Shown here in pieces: positions 9,204 to 17,330 of a DNA stretch of 64,000 nt. The stretch lies in contig CBDAQM010000002.1 of assembly GCA_965199095.1 (NCBI GenBank), positions 62,001 to 126,000 of the forward strand, written 5' to 3'. The position numbers were made by a program, and so were the translations under genes. How positions within the stretch are numbered: position 1 is the first letter of the stretch; each line of letters begins with the position of its first letter. The DNA is from LMUY01 sp965199095. GTDB lineage: Bacteria; Pseudomonadota; Alphaproteobacteria; Acetobacterales; Acetobacteraceae. The notes beneath the pieces were generated by a model. That model ran no database searches, was not told where the DNA came from, and saw nothing but the letters and a program-made list of their open reading frames with translations.

Positions 9204-9863
9204 ATGGGCACGCTCGCTGAGGTAATTCGAACCGGATTGGCTGACGAGATTACGTCCGGGCGCTTAACGCCGGGCACCGTGATTGATGAGCAGGAGGTTG
9301 CCCGGCGGTTCTCGGCGTCTCGCACGCCCGTGAGGGAGGCGCTGCGAGGCTTGGCCTCCTCGGGGCTCGTTCAGATAGAACCCCGGCGCGGCGCCAGGGT
9401 CGTCGCTTTTACCGCGGCTCGGTTAGGGGAGCTGTTCGAGTTGATGGCCGAGACAGAGGCAATGTGCATCCGCTTTGCGACCTTCCGCATGGAGGGGTCA
9501 GAACGCGTCCATCTGCAATTGCTGCACCGGGACGCCGTTGGCCTGGTGGATAGGGGCGATGTCGCTGCCTATGATGAGCAAAATCGTCTTTTCCACCAGG
9601 CGATATACCACGCCAGCCACAACTCCGCGTTGGCGGATCACGCCACTGCCCTCAGGCTCCGCCTCGCACCGTTCCGCCGCGCCCAATTCCACACCAGGCA
9701 TCGACTGCAGGAATCCCACGCTGAACATGCTGCGATCCTGACCCAAGTCCTTCAAGGCGAAGGCGACATGGCTGCGCGACTGATGCGCGCTCACATGCTG
9801 AATGCAAGTGCGACCTTGGCTGAATACCTGGACGCTGCCAATCGAGCGAGTCCCGCAGTGTAA
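9204..9863 (+). CDS. GntR-family transcriptional regulator (FCD/FadR subgroup), probable malonate-module regulator
   Basis: A 219-residue regulator. The N-terminal winged helix-turn-helix (about residues 1-75) contains LADEITSGRLTPGTVIDEQE and SRTPVREALRGLASSGLV. The C-terminal helical FCD ligand-binding domain includes the metal-ligand pattern NRLFHQAIYHASHN, and SHAEHAAIL later. It is divergent from malonyl-CoA decarboxylase, the arrangement of MatR with the mat genes, so control by malonate or malonyl-CoA is inferred. The start could also be ATG 9171; 9204 places the usual few residues before the first helix. Confidence 0.88.
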   Translation: MGTLAEVIRTGLADEITSGRLTPGTVIDEQEVARRFSASRTPVREALRGLASSGLVQIEPRRGARVVAFTAARLGELFELMAETEAMCIRFATFRMEGSERVHLQLLHRDAVGLVDRGDVAAYDEQNRLFHQAIYHASHNSALADHATALRLRLAPFRRAQFHTRHRLQESHAEHAAILTQVLQGEGDMAARLMRAHMLNASATLAEYLDAANRASPAV

Positions 9864-9971
9864 GGGCTCTGCCGCAGATAACCGAATCGGATAGGTTATT
9901 ATCTGCACCGGGGATGGATGTCTTTTTCAGCGTGAACGGGCTACCCCGTGTAGATGGCTGACACTCGCCTG

Positions 9972-10393
9972 ATTCGCGCGCGCTATCATGCTCTATCGGA
10001 TCACTTGGACGAGCGCGGCTGGGTGTGGTGGGATCGCAGCGGTGGTGCGCGCGACTGGCATCGCCGCCAGCACGATTAGGCGCGGCCTGAAGGCGCTGGT
10101 CGAACCGGACGCGCGGGGCGATCCGATGTCGCCGTTGCGTGCGCGCGGCACTGGCCGCGGGCGAACCGGCGATCTCGGTCGACACCAAAAAGAAAGATCT
10201 GGTCGGCGCAACGACGACCACGAGGGGACTCACCGTGCGTTGCGAATTCGATACCAACGTTTATCAGAAAGAGATAGCCGCCTCCGACAAAGAGATGCAA
10301 GGCATCAACGTCACTCACGAGGCGTTCCACGGCCAGTGGGACTACACCATCCATCCCTCGGAATCATCAGTCAGAGCAGTTAAATCCGGATGA
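9972..10393 (+). pseudogene. ISAzo13-family transposase remnant, frameshifted and internally deleted
   Basis: Pieces of an ISAzo13 transposase are recognisable in two frames. The N-terminal part reads IRARYHALSDHLDERG, then shifts to GGIAAVVRATGIAASTIRRG and LVEPDARGDPMSPL. From about 10139 another frame gives AISVDTKKKDLVG, followed directly by TTTTRGLTVRCEFDTN and EAFHGQWDYTIHP, the normal C-terminus. Most of the catalytic middle, which should follow the SVDTKKK block, is absent. At least two frameshifts plus a deletion make it non-functional. It separates the malonate module from the lower-GC gene pair. Confidence 0.82.
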
Positions 10394-10454
10394 GCCCTTG
10401 CGGTGCGACGCCCGGTCAGTCGTCCTGGGATGGACGCGTGAACAAACCCGCGAC

Positions 10455-10862
10455 TCAAAGCTCCGGGTTTATCTGGGTTTGTCGCAACATTTCCCGCGGA
10501 CAAATCGGAAGAAGGCCGCCCAGCCGGTGGGGGGTATTCGTTGCCTCCATCAACGGCGAAAACTTTTCAGCGAAGAAAGTGATTTGAAAGATATAGCCAT
10601 TCCACCATCCGTTCTTAACAAGGCCGCATAGGATAGCAACCCCGGGGCCGCGGTCCGCAACCACGACCTCTGCCTTCGCCCAATTAATCGTCTGGTTGGC
10701 TTCCAATTCGGAGTCGATCTGGGTTTCAAACAGAGAGACCATCTTGGCGTCGGATGGCAGCTCCTCTGGGATCAGCTCATAGCTTATCCATGATACGAGA
10801 AGGATGACAACCAGCAAGGTCAAACTGGAGAGAATTGGCTTTCTGCGGATAAATGCGAACAT
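10455..10862 (-). CDS. Hypothetical single-pass membrane protein
   Basis: A 135-residue protein I do not recognise. After a short basic N-terminus (MFAFIRRKP) comes one hydrophobic segment (about residues 11-30), so it is probably membrane-anchored with the C-terminal part in the periplasm. It has two cysteines. The DNA is visibly less GC-rich than surrounding genes, and codons such as AGA, TTA and ATA occur. It starts 3 nt after the stop of the upstream 324-residue gene, so the two are almost certainly one transcript. Proximity to an IS remnant suggests acquisition by transfer. No function is proposed. Confidence 0.6.
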   Translation of the reverse strand: MFAFIRRKPILSSLTLLVVILLVSWISYELIPEELPSDAKMVSLFETQIDSELEANQTINWAKAEVVVADRGPGVAILCGLVKNGWWNGYIFQITFFAEKFSPLMEATNTPHRLGGLLPICPREMLRQTQINPEL

Positions 10863-10865
10863 AGG

Positions 10866-11840
10866 TCAGTGTATCGACCTAATGTCAGGGGCGGCAGGAC
10901 CTCGTGGAACAATGCTGCGAGGAATGTCTTTGTAGTCACTCCACTGAACGGCGCTCAGCCACAAGCGCCTATCATGTTCGATCTGAAAGTACGAATTCAA
11001 TCTCCGTGCCGCTCGCGCGGCTAACCTAGTCTTAATCTCTTCTAAACTAACTCCGATGGCTGAAGCGAGCGCCATGCCGATGATAACCTCTGGAGAAAAC
11101 ACTATCGTCGCAGCAGTCAGCCCAAGCGCCTCCGCTAAATGTTCAATCCCTGCCTTCGTCATCTCCGTCGCACCGGCCTTGGCCCACTCTTGAGCAGCGA
11201 CTGCGGCAGCATTTCCATCATCTGAGGGTGGTTGAACCTGCTCCCTGGGAAGACTCAGGGTTTGAACAGAGCCTAATCTTTCGTATTCCCAGGACCATGC
11301 AAACTCTGTATTTGTCATCAGCCACGGGTTGCCAAGCACCCTTTCCATGCTGTTGACCGTCGCGTCGTCGTTCGCAGAAAAGACCGAGATTTTCTTCGTG
11401 AGCAGGGTGCGGCAGAAATCCGCCATGCGCTCCGCCCCTGCTCCACCACTGCGGATCGCCTCCAGCTTTTTCATGAGGGAGAGGTGATCTTGGGGCTTCG
11501 AAGACGCGCTGGCGTGAAAGGTTTGGTCCTGCAACTTCACGCTGTAAGAACTCAGATCATCGTAGGACGACATGGCCTTTCTGATGCTACGCTCCCATGC
11601 GTATCGAGTGAGAACACTCAAGTATCGAAAATAGACCAGCCCAAGGGTAAACCCGTACGCTAAGTTCGGATGCTCGGACGCTTCCTGGACAACCCCTTTG
11701 TAGCCGCCGACGATCGCAGGCTTACGGCCGACCGCGTCGGCTGCGAACCCCGCCGTCGTCGTGGTCTGTTGAAATGGCCTGACGCCCAACGAGTGCAGCA
11801 TCTTTTCGAAATGTATCTGCTGCAACCCGCTTAAAGCCAC
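10866..11840 (-). CDS. Hypothetical protein, first gene of a lower-GC pair
   Basis: A 324-residue protein with no family I can name. It is largely polar and helical. One moderately hydrophobic stretch lies at about residues 60-78 (AYGFTLGLVYFRYLSVL). A strongly hydrophobic, alanine/glycine-rich segment lies at about residues 240-265 (LTAATIVFSPEVIIGMALA). The C-terminus is basic and aromatic. A membrane-interacting or pore-type protein is possible, but that is a guess from composition. It is transcribed with the 135-residue membrane protein downstream and shares its low GC. There is no signal peptide. Confidence 0.6.
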   Translation of the reverse strand: MALSGLQQIHFEKMLHSLGVRPFQQTTTTAGFAADAVGRKPAIVGGYKGVVQEASEHPNLAYGFTLGLVYFRYLSVLTRYAWERSIRKAMSSYDDLSSYSVKLQDQTFHASASSKPQDHLSLMKKLEAIRSGGAGAERMADFCRTLLTKKISVFSANDDATVNSMERVLGNPWLMTNTEFAWSWEYERLGSVQTLSLPREQVQPPSDDGNAAAVAAQEWAKAGATEMTKAGIEHLAEALGLTAATIVFSPEVIIGMALASAIGVSLEEIKTRLAARAARRLNSYFQIEHDRRLWLSAVQWSDYKDIPRSIVPRGPAAPDIRSIH

Positions 11841-11942
11841 GACACACCTACCGACCGTTTCGATGACGACAGACTCTTGCAGACACGGTCAAGTTGTCAA
11901 TTGAGATGTTCAACACGCCTCGTCAACATAGCGCCAGCAAGC

Positions 11943-11971
11943 GTAGCCGGTATTCGCGCAGCGAATGCGGG
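11943..11971. repeat. REP-like palindrome (copy 1)
   Basis: GTAGCCGG leads into ATTCGC-GCA-GCGAAT and then GCGGG. This resembles the dispersed REP-type palindromes of proteobacteria that begin GTAGCCCGG. It lies in the 414-nt gene-free stretch between the hypothetical pair and uvrC. Confidence 0.55.
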
Positions 11972-12117
11972 ACCATGGGAAACGGGCCTGAGTGAACACC
12001 GATCTGACGGGCGCCAAGGTATCGGGGCACCCGCCGCGGTAAAGAACAAGGTGCGCCCGGAAACGACAACGCGGCGGTTGCGCACCGTGCAACCGACGGC
12101 CGCCGGGTGTGTGGTGT

Positions 12118-12142
12118 CCCGCATGAGCGAGGCTCATGCGGG
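12118..12142. repeat. REP-like perfect palindrome (copy 2), 11-bp arms
   Basis: Left arm CCCGCATGAGC (12118-12128), loop GAG, right arm GCTCATGCGGG (12132-12142), followed by CTACG. It is the same style as the palindrome at 11943. There is no T-run, so it is not a classical terminator for uvrC, whose stop lies 113 nt away. The rest of the 11841-12254 gap shows no credible gene. Confidence 0.7.
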
Positions 12143-12254
12143 CTACGCCGCTACGCCGCTACCCCGACCGGAGGACACGCCCGCGATGCAGGAGGTGTCC
12201 AGCGGACGACTGTGCTCCTGCGGGGTTCGGGCAGCCGCGCTTTTCGCCCAAGCA

Positions 12255-14246
12255 TCAGCCTGCCAAAGCAGCGCCGGGATGGAAGTGGGCGTACACCCGG
12301 CGCGCGGTTTCCCGGTTGATGCCGGGGACGGCCTCCAAATCGGTCAGCCCGGCCTGCTTCACGCCACGGGTGGAGCCGAAATGGTTCAGCAAAGCGCGCT
12401 TGCGGGCGGTGCCGACCCCCTCGATCTCGTCCAACTCGCTGGTCACCAGGCTCTTGGCGCGGCCGGCACGGTGGCTGGTGATGGCGAAGCGATGCGCCTC
12501 GTCGCGGACGCGCTGCAAATAGTACAGCACCGGATCCCGCGGCGGGAGCTGGAACGGGTCGCGGCCATCGACGTGGAACCATTCGCGCCCGGCGTCGCGG
12601 TCCGGGCCTTTGGCGATGCCCACCAGCTTCACGTCCTGCACCCCCAGATCGGCCAGGATGCCGCGGGCCGCCGAGAGCTGGCCAGCGCCGCCGTCGATCA
12701 GCACCAGATCGGGCCAGTTGCTCGAATCACCCTCCGCCTGCTCGCGCAGCGCGCGGCCGAAGCGGCGCTCCAGCACCTCGCGCATCATCGCGAAATCGTC
12801 GCCGGGCATGATCGGGCCGCGGATGCTGAACTTGCGATAGGCGTTCTTGTTCGGCCCCTCCGGCCCGAACACCACCATGACGCCGTAGGGGTTGGCGCCC
12901 ATGATGTGGCTGTTGTCGTAGCACTCGATCCGCTCCGGCGCGGCGCCGAGTTCGAACAGTTGCGCCACCCCCTCCAGCAGCCTGGCCTGCCCGGCGCCCT
13001 CCGCCAGGCGGCGTTCCAGCGCCTCCCGGGCGTTGGTCACGGCGTGGTCCACCACGGCACGCTTCTCGCCGCGCTGCGGGGTGGTGATCTCCACCTTGCG
13101 GTGCGCCTTCAGGCACAGCGCCTCCGCCACCAGATCGGTCTGCGGCAGGGCATGGCTGGTCAGCAGCAGCGGCGGCGGCGGCTTGTCGTCGTAGAACTGT
13201 GCGATGAACGCCTCCAGCACCTCGCCGGCATCCTCGTGCTTGGCGTGGGTGGGATAGAAGGCGCGGTTGCCGTTGTTGCGGCCGCCGCGGACGAAGAACA
13301 CCTGCACGCAGGTTTGCCCGGCGGTCTGCCAGGCGGCGACCACGTCCGCATCCTCCAGGCTGGCCGGGTTGATCACGCCCGTCCCCTGCACATGGGTCAG
13401 GGCGCGGATGCGGTCGCGGGCGGCGGCGGCCCGCTCGAACTCCAGGTTTTCGGACGCCGCCTCCATCTCCGCCGCCAGCTCCGCCTGCACCCCGGCGGCG
13501 CGGCCCTGCAGGAACGCCTTGGCCTGCGCCACCAGCTTGCCATACGCCTCGGGCTCGATCCGGCCGACGCAGGGCGCGCTGCACCGCTTGATCTGGTGCA
13601 GCAGGCAGGGGCGGGAGCGGTTGCGGAACACCGTGTCGGCGCAGGAGCGGAGCAGGAACACCCGCTCCATCGCGACCACCGTCTGGTTCACCGCCCAGGC
13701 GGAGGCGAACGGACCCCAATAGCTGCGGCCCTTCGCCTGCGTGCCGCGGAACTTGGCGATCTGCGGGAAGGCGTGCTCCTCCGTCAGCATCAGCCAGGGG
13801 TACGACTTGTCGTCCCGCAGCACGATGTTGAAGCGCGGCTTCAGCCGCTTGATGAGGTTGGCCTCCAGCAGCAGCGCCTCGGCCTCGGTATGGGTGGTCA
13901 CGATCTCCATGGCGGCGGTGTGCGACACCATCAGGCGCAGCCGCTCCTCCAGCCGGCCGAGCTGGGTGTAGCTGGTCACCCGCTTCTTCAGGCTGCGGGC
14001 CTTCCCGACGTAGAGCGCGTCCCCCTTCAGGTCGAGCATGCGGTAGACGCCGGGGCTGGTCGGCATGGTGGCCAAGGCCCGCTCGATGACGCCGACACCG
14101 GTCGGCCTTGCGTCGTCCGGCGGCGCAGACGAGCCTGCCTGCAAATCGTTCACGGCGCCGTGAAAACAATCCCCGGTTGCTGTGGATAAGTCTGTGGGAA
14201 TGCTCTGGCCAACGGCCCCATCGCCGCAGGTTTCCGCCGCTTTCAT
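12255..14246 (-). CDS. uvrC: Excinuclease ABC subunit C
   Basis: UvrC makes the dual incisions of nucleotide excision repair after UvrA/UvrB recognise damage. In order: an N-terminal GIY-YIG nuclease (PTSPGVYRM then DALYVGKARSLKKRV, about residues 62-95), a cysteine-containing middle region, a UVR-type helix, the RNase H-like second nuclease (ECYDNSHIMG, LVLIDGGAGQLSAA), and C-terminal helix-hairpin-helix repeats (IEGVGTARKRALLNHFGS, VPGINRETARRVY). Length (663 aa) is somewhat above the usual 600-620, owing to an unconserved N-terminal extension. ATG 14246 has AAGG just upstream; a TTG at 14282 is possible. Confidence 0.97.
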   Translation of the reverse strand: MKAAETCGDGAVGQSIPTDLSTATGDCFHGAVNDLQAGSSAPPDDARPTGVGVIERALATMPTSPGVYRMLDLKGDALYVGKARSLKKRVTSYTQLGRLEERLRLMVSHTAAMEIVTTHTEAEALLLEANLIKRLKPRFNIVLRDDKSYPWLMLTEEHAFPQIAKFRGTQAKGRSYWGPFASAWAVNQTVVAMERVFLLRSCADTVFRNRSRPCLLHQIKRCSAPCVGRIEPEAYGKLVAQAKAFLQGRAAGVQAELAAEMEAASENLEFERAAAARDRIRALTHVQGTGVINPASLEDADVVAAWQTAGQTCVQVFFVRGGRNNGNRAFYPTHAKHEDAGEVLEAFIAQFYDDKPPPPLLLTSHALPQTDLVAEALCLKAHRKVEITTPQRGEKRAVVDHAVTNAREALERRLAEGAGQARLLEGVAQLFELGAAPERIECYDNSHIMGANPYGVMVVFGPEGPNKNAYRKFSIRGPIMPGDDFAMMREVLERRFGRALREQAEGDSSNWPDLVLIDGGAGQLSAARGILADLGVQDVKLVGIAKGPDRDAGREWFHVDGRDPFQLPPRDPVLYYLQRVRDEAHRFAITSHRAGRAKSLVTSELDEIEGVGTARKRALLNHFGSTRGVKQAGLTDLEAVPGINRETARRVYAHFHPGAALAG

Positions 14247-14349
14247 CACCTTGCCCAACAAACAGGCACCTTGCTTACTCAACTGATTTTAATGGTTATT
14301 CCAGATGATGTTCGTCACGAACTGAGAACCATCTCCTAGTCGACTGACT

Positions 14350-14802
14350 TCATTGCGAGTCAACTGGGCCACGTGGACAAGTGCTGCGCTGCCGTTCCAC
14401 TTCCACCCCCACGGAGGCGAGGTCGTCGAACACGTCGAGCTTTTCGACCCGTACGCGGACCACCGCCACCCGCTCATCCACCAGGCAGATTTCGGCCAGC
14501 CGCTCCGCCAGGGTTTCCACCAGCATCACGTGCCCGGCGCCGACCACGCTGCGCACCGACCGGGCCACCACCTCGTAATCCACCACCCGGCCAAGATCGT
14601 CGCGGCCAACGCCGGCGCGGGACAACCCGGCCCCTCCCGACACGGCGTGGCCCTGCTCGGCCACCGACATGTCGATGTTGATGCGGACGCGTTGCTTGCG
14701 CGTCTGCTCGTGCGCGTAGACGCCGATGGACGCCGGCAGCACCATGTCCCGCAGGAACACGTGCCGCATGCCGCGACCGGCCAGGCGTGGTGGATCGATC
14801 AT
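14350..14802 (-). CDS. folB: Dihydroneopterin aldolase (FolB-like)
   Basis: Folate-pathway enzyme that cleaves 7,8-dihydroneopterin to 6-hydroxymethyl-dihydropterin and glycolaldehyde. It shows the family pattern VFLRDMVLPASIGVYAHEQ near the N-terminus, RVRINIDM, VVDYEVVARSV, and VETLAERLAEICL with the conserved catalytic-region Glu. Length is 150 aa against about 120 in E. coli; a central insert and a short C-terminal tail account for the difference. The ATG overlaps the stop of the SDR gene upstream (ATGA), so the two are coupled. The partner's pteridine-reductase-like motif supports a folate/pterin role for both. Confidence 0.9.
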   Translation of the reverse strand: MIDPPRLAGRGMRHVFLRDMVLPASIGVYAHEQTRKQRVRINIDMSVAEQGHAVSGGAGLSRAGVGRDDLGRVVDYEVVARSVRSVVGAGHVMLVETLAERLAEICLVDERVAVVRVRVEKLDVFDDLASVGVEVERQRSTCPRGPVDSQ

Positions 14803-15560
14803 TCCTCAGGCCCCCCAATCCCAGCGGGACTCCACTGCAGATGCTGCCCGCCATCCAGCGCGATCATCTGGCCCGTCATCGAGCGCAGGGCAAGGATGGC
14901 GAGCACGGCGCGGCCCACCTCCGCCGGGCTGGTGCCGCGGCCAAGCGGGGTGGAGGCGCATTGCCGGGCGAACTGCTCCGCGGTCTGGCGCGGGCTGGGC
15001 AGGGCTGGCCCCGGCCCGATGGCGTTCACCCGGATGCGCGGCGCCAGCGCCAAGGCAAGCGACTGGGTCAGCGCCCACAACCCGGCCTTCGACACGCTGT
15101 AGGAGACGAAGTGCGGCGTCAGCGACCAGACCCGCTCGTCCAGCATGTTGATCACCACGCCGTCCGCCCCCGCCGGCAAGGCCCGGGCGAAGGCCTGGGT
15201 CAGGACGAAGGGCGCCCGCAGGTTGGGCTCGATATGGGCGTCCCAGCTTGCCCGGTCGGCGGTGTCCCAATCGTCGCGCTCGAACGTGCTTGCGTTGTTG
15301 ACCAGGACGGCCAGCGGGCCGACCAGCCGGCTGGCTTGGTCCACCAACGCGGCCGTGGCCGCCTCGTCCCGCAGGTTCGCCGCGACGACCGCGGCGCGGC
15401 CGCCAGTTGCGCGGATCTCGGCGGCGGTCGCCTCCGCGGCGTCCCGGCTCTGGTGGCAGTGGATGGCCACGGGGTATCCGGCCTCCGCCAGCGCCAGCGC
15501 GATGGCCCGGCCCAGGCGCTGCGCCCCGCCGGTGACAAGGGCGGCATGGTGTTCACTCAT
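14799..15560 (-). CDS. SDR oxidoreductase, pteridine reductase/FolM-like
   Basis: A 253-residue short-chain dehydrogenase. The cofactor loop is TGGAQRLGRAIAL: the TGxxxRxG form, with Arg instead of the usual Gly, is typical of pteridine reductase 1 and FolM. NNAS and the active-site YSVSK follow. FolM reduces dihydromonapterin or dihydrofolate with NADPH. Overlap with folB strongly supports a pterin substrate. The start was placed at ATG 15560 (MSEHHAALVTGG), the normal distance before the Rossmann loop; a longer frame to 15614 is unlikely. It is divergent from another SDR gene. Confidence 0.82.
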   Translation of the reverse strand: MSEHHAALVTGGAQRLGRAIALALAEAGYPVAIHCHQSRDAAEATAAEIRATGGRAAVVAANLRDEAATAALVDQASRLVGPLAVLVNNASTFERDDWDTADRASWDAHIEPNLRAPFVLTQAFARALPAGADGVVINMLDERVWSLTPHFVSYSVSKAGLWALTQSLALALAPRIRVNAIGPGPALPSPRQTAEQFARQCASTPLGRGTSPAEVGRAVLAILALRSMTGQMIALDGGQHLQWSPAGIGGPEE

Positions 15561-15625
15561 GCCCGCATGATTTACGGGCTCGCGATATTCGGGCAAGGCT
15601 TCGGCCAACGACACGAGGGCGCGGC

Positions 15626-16369
15626 ATGAACCAGATCGACCTCAAGGGCCGGGTTGCAGTGGTCACGGGTGGCGCGCGCGGCATCGGGTTGGCGGTGGCG
15701 CAACGGGCCATGGCCTCCGGCGCCACGGTGGTGCTGTGGGACCGCGACGCCGCCCGGCTGGAGCAGACGGCGGCAGGGCTGCCGGGCGCCACGGCGGTGA
15801 CGCTGGACCTGACGGACGAGGCCGCCGTGCGGGACGCGACGGCCAAGACGCAGGCAGCGCAGGGCCGCATCGACATCCTGGTGAACAATGCCGGCATCAC
15901 CGGCGGCAATGCGCCGACCTGGGACCTGCCGGCGCCGGAGTGGCGCCGGGTCATCGACGTGAACCTGATCGCGCCCTACCTCGTGAGTGCCGCCGTCGTG
16001 CCCGGCATGCTCGCCCGCGGCTACGGCCGGGTGGTGAACGTCGCCAGCGTCGCGGGGAAGGAGGGCAACCCGAACGCATCGCATTACAGCGCGTCCAAGG
16101 CCGGGCTGATCGCGCTGACCAAGTCGATGGGCAAGGAGTTGGCGGGCAAGGGCGTGCTGGTGAACTGCATCACCCCGGCCGCCGCCCAGACCGAGCTGTT
16201 CGAGCAGATGACCGAGGCGCAGATCGCCTACATGCTGGGCAAGATCCCGATGGGCCGCTTCGTCAAGGTGGAGGAGATCGCCGCCTTGGCCGCCTGGCTG
16301 ATGAGCGAGGATTGCTCCTTCTCCACCGGCGCGGTGTTCGACATCACCGGCGGCCGCGCCACCTATTGA
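15626..16369 (+). CDS. SDR family oxidoreductase, FabG-like
   Basis: A 247-residue classical short-chain dehydrogenase. Cofactor motif TGGARGIG, then NNAGIT, catalytic Ser in VASVAG and YSASK with the Tyr/Lys pair. The C-terminal block LMSEDCSFSTGAVFDITGG closes the substrate pocket. An Asp in LWDRD after the second strand suggests NAD+ preference. It resembles 3-oxoacyl-ACP reductases and sugar-acid (2-keto-3-deoxy) dehydrogenases. Its 3' end overlaps the convergent aldose epimerase by 7 nt, which may hint at sugar metabolism, but the substrate cannot be assigned. Confidence 0.9.
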   Translation: MNQIDLKGRVAVVTGGARGIGLAVAQRAMASGATVVLWDRDAARLEQTAAGLPGATAVTLDLTDEAAVRDATAKTQAAQGRIDILVNNAGITGGNAPTWDLPAPEWRRVIDVNLIAPYLVSAAVVPGMLARGYGRVVNVASVAGKEGNPNASHYSASKAGLIALTKSMGKELAGKGVLVNCITPAAAQTELFEQMTEAQIAYMLGKIPMGRFVKVEEIAALAAWLMSEDCSFSTGAVFDITGGRATY

Positions 16370-17280
16370 GCCGGGGGCGGCAGGTCTTCCACGGTGAAGC
16401 GCACCTGGCGCTGCAAGCGGTCGCCCGGGTGCAGCACCCGCAGGCCGTGGTCCGGCACGGTGTCCATGCGGTTGACGGCGTCCGTCATGTTGCTGGCGGG
16501 TTCGACGGCGAAATACGGCTTCTCGTCCGGCGTGTAGACGACCAGGTGGCGGAACACATCGTCCCCCGCGATGGTCAGCCGGATGCCATCGGCAGGCCGG
16601 GTGATGTCCGCCCGGCCGGTCCAGGCGGCGTAGCAATTGTCCAGGGCGGGACCGTCGATCACGCGGCCGGGATCGAAGCTCCACCCGCCATCCACGGCCA
16701 ACCGGGCATCCGGCAGCGAGTCCGCCCCGGTGTGCCAGACGGAGCCGGCGCGGAAGGCCAGCGCCGTCCCGGGCGACCGCGGCTGGTAGGGGTGCAGGCC
16801 GATCCCGACGGGCTGGCTGCGCGCGTCGGTGTTGATCACGGTGATGGTGACATCCAACGCGTCCGGCTTCAGCGCGTAAAGCAGATGGGCGGTGTATCGA
16901 TATGGCCAGTGGCAGCCGCCGGCGGTCACGGTGGGATCGGTCGCCGGATCGTGGTGCAGAACGAGCTCGGCCTCCGCCGTGTCTTGGCGGGCGATATCCC
17001 ATGCACGTTGCCAGGCGTTGCCGTGGATCGTGTGGGGATGGTCACCGAAATTGCGGTCCAACTGGAAGCTCTCGCCCCCAAAGGAAAACCGCCCCCAGGC
17101 GATGCGGTTTGAAAACGGGATGAGGGGAAAACAGGACAGCAGGCGGGAATTGTCGCCTGCCAGGATGTCAGGCGGCGTGTGGCGGAAGATCGCCGTGCCG
17201 CGCCGCGTCCAGCCGCCCACGCTGCCGCCGAGCGCTGGGCAAACCAGCAGGGTCGCGTCTCCGGCAGTGAGTTTGATCAT
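16363..17280 (-). CDS. Aldose 1-epimerase family protein
   Basis: A 305-residue galactose-mutarotase fold protein expected to interconvert alpha and beta anomers of free sugars. Visible family blocks are FPLIPFSNRIAWGRFSFGGE near residue 55, DHPHTIHGNAWQRAW with the catalytic His at about 85, and a second His in GIGLHPYQPR. A Glu in YFAVEPASNMTDAVNR occupies the catalytic-base region. The cytoplasmic form has no signal peptide. It is divergent from the uracil-DNA glycosylase family gene. The preferred sugar is unknown. Confidence 0.88.
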   Translation of the reverse strand: MIKLTAGDATLLVCPALGGSVGGWTRRGTAIFRHTPPDILAGDNSRLLSCFPLIPFSNRIAWGRFSFGGESFQLDRNFGDHPHTIHGNAWQRAWDIARQDTAEAELVLHHDPATDPTVTAGGCHWPYRYTAHLLYALKPDALDVTITVINTDARSQPVGIGLHPYQPRSPGTALAFRAGSVWHTGADSLPDARLAVDGGWSFDPGRVIDGPALDNCYAAWTGRADITRPADGIRLTIAGDDVFRHLVVYTPDEKPYFAVEPASNMTDAVNRMDTVPDHGLRVLHPGDRLQRQVRFTVEDLPPPAQ

Positions 17281-17330
17281 GGTTGCATCCTCGCCCGGCG
17301 CATCCAGCCTGTCACGGTGTTTCTGACAGG

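Noticed and set aside
11877..14189. 770-codon open frame on the plus strand
   Set aside because: It is antisense to uvrC, low in complexity (His/Arg/Gly/Ala-rich) and has no family features: a GC-driven artefact.
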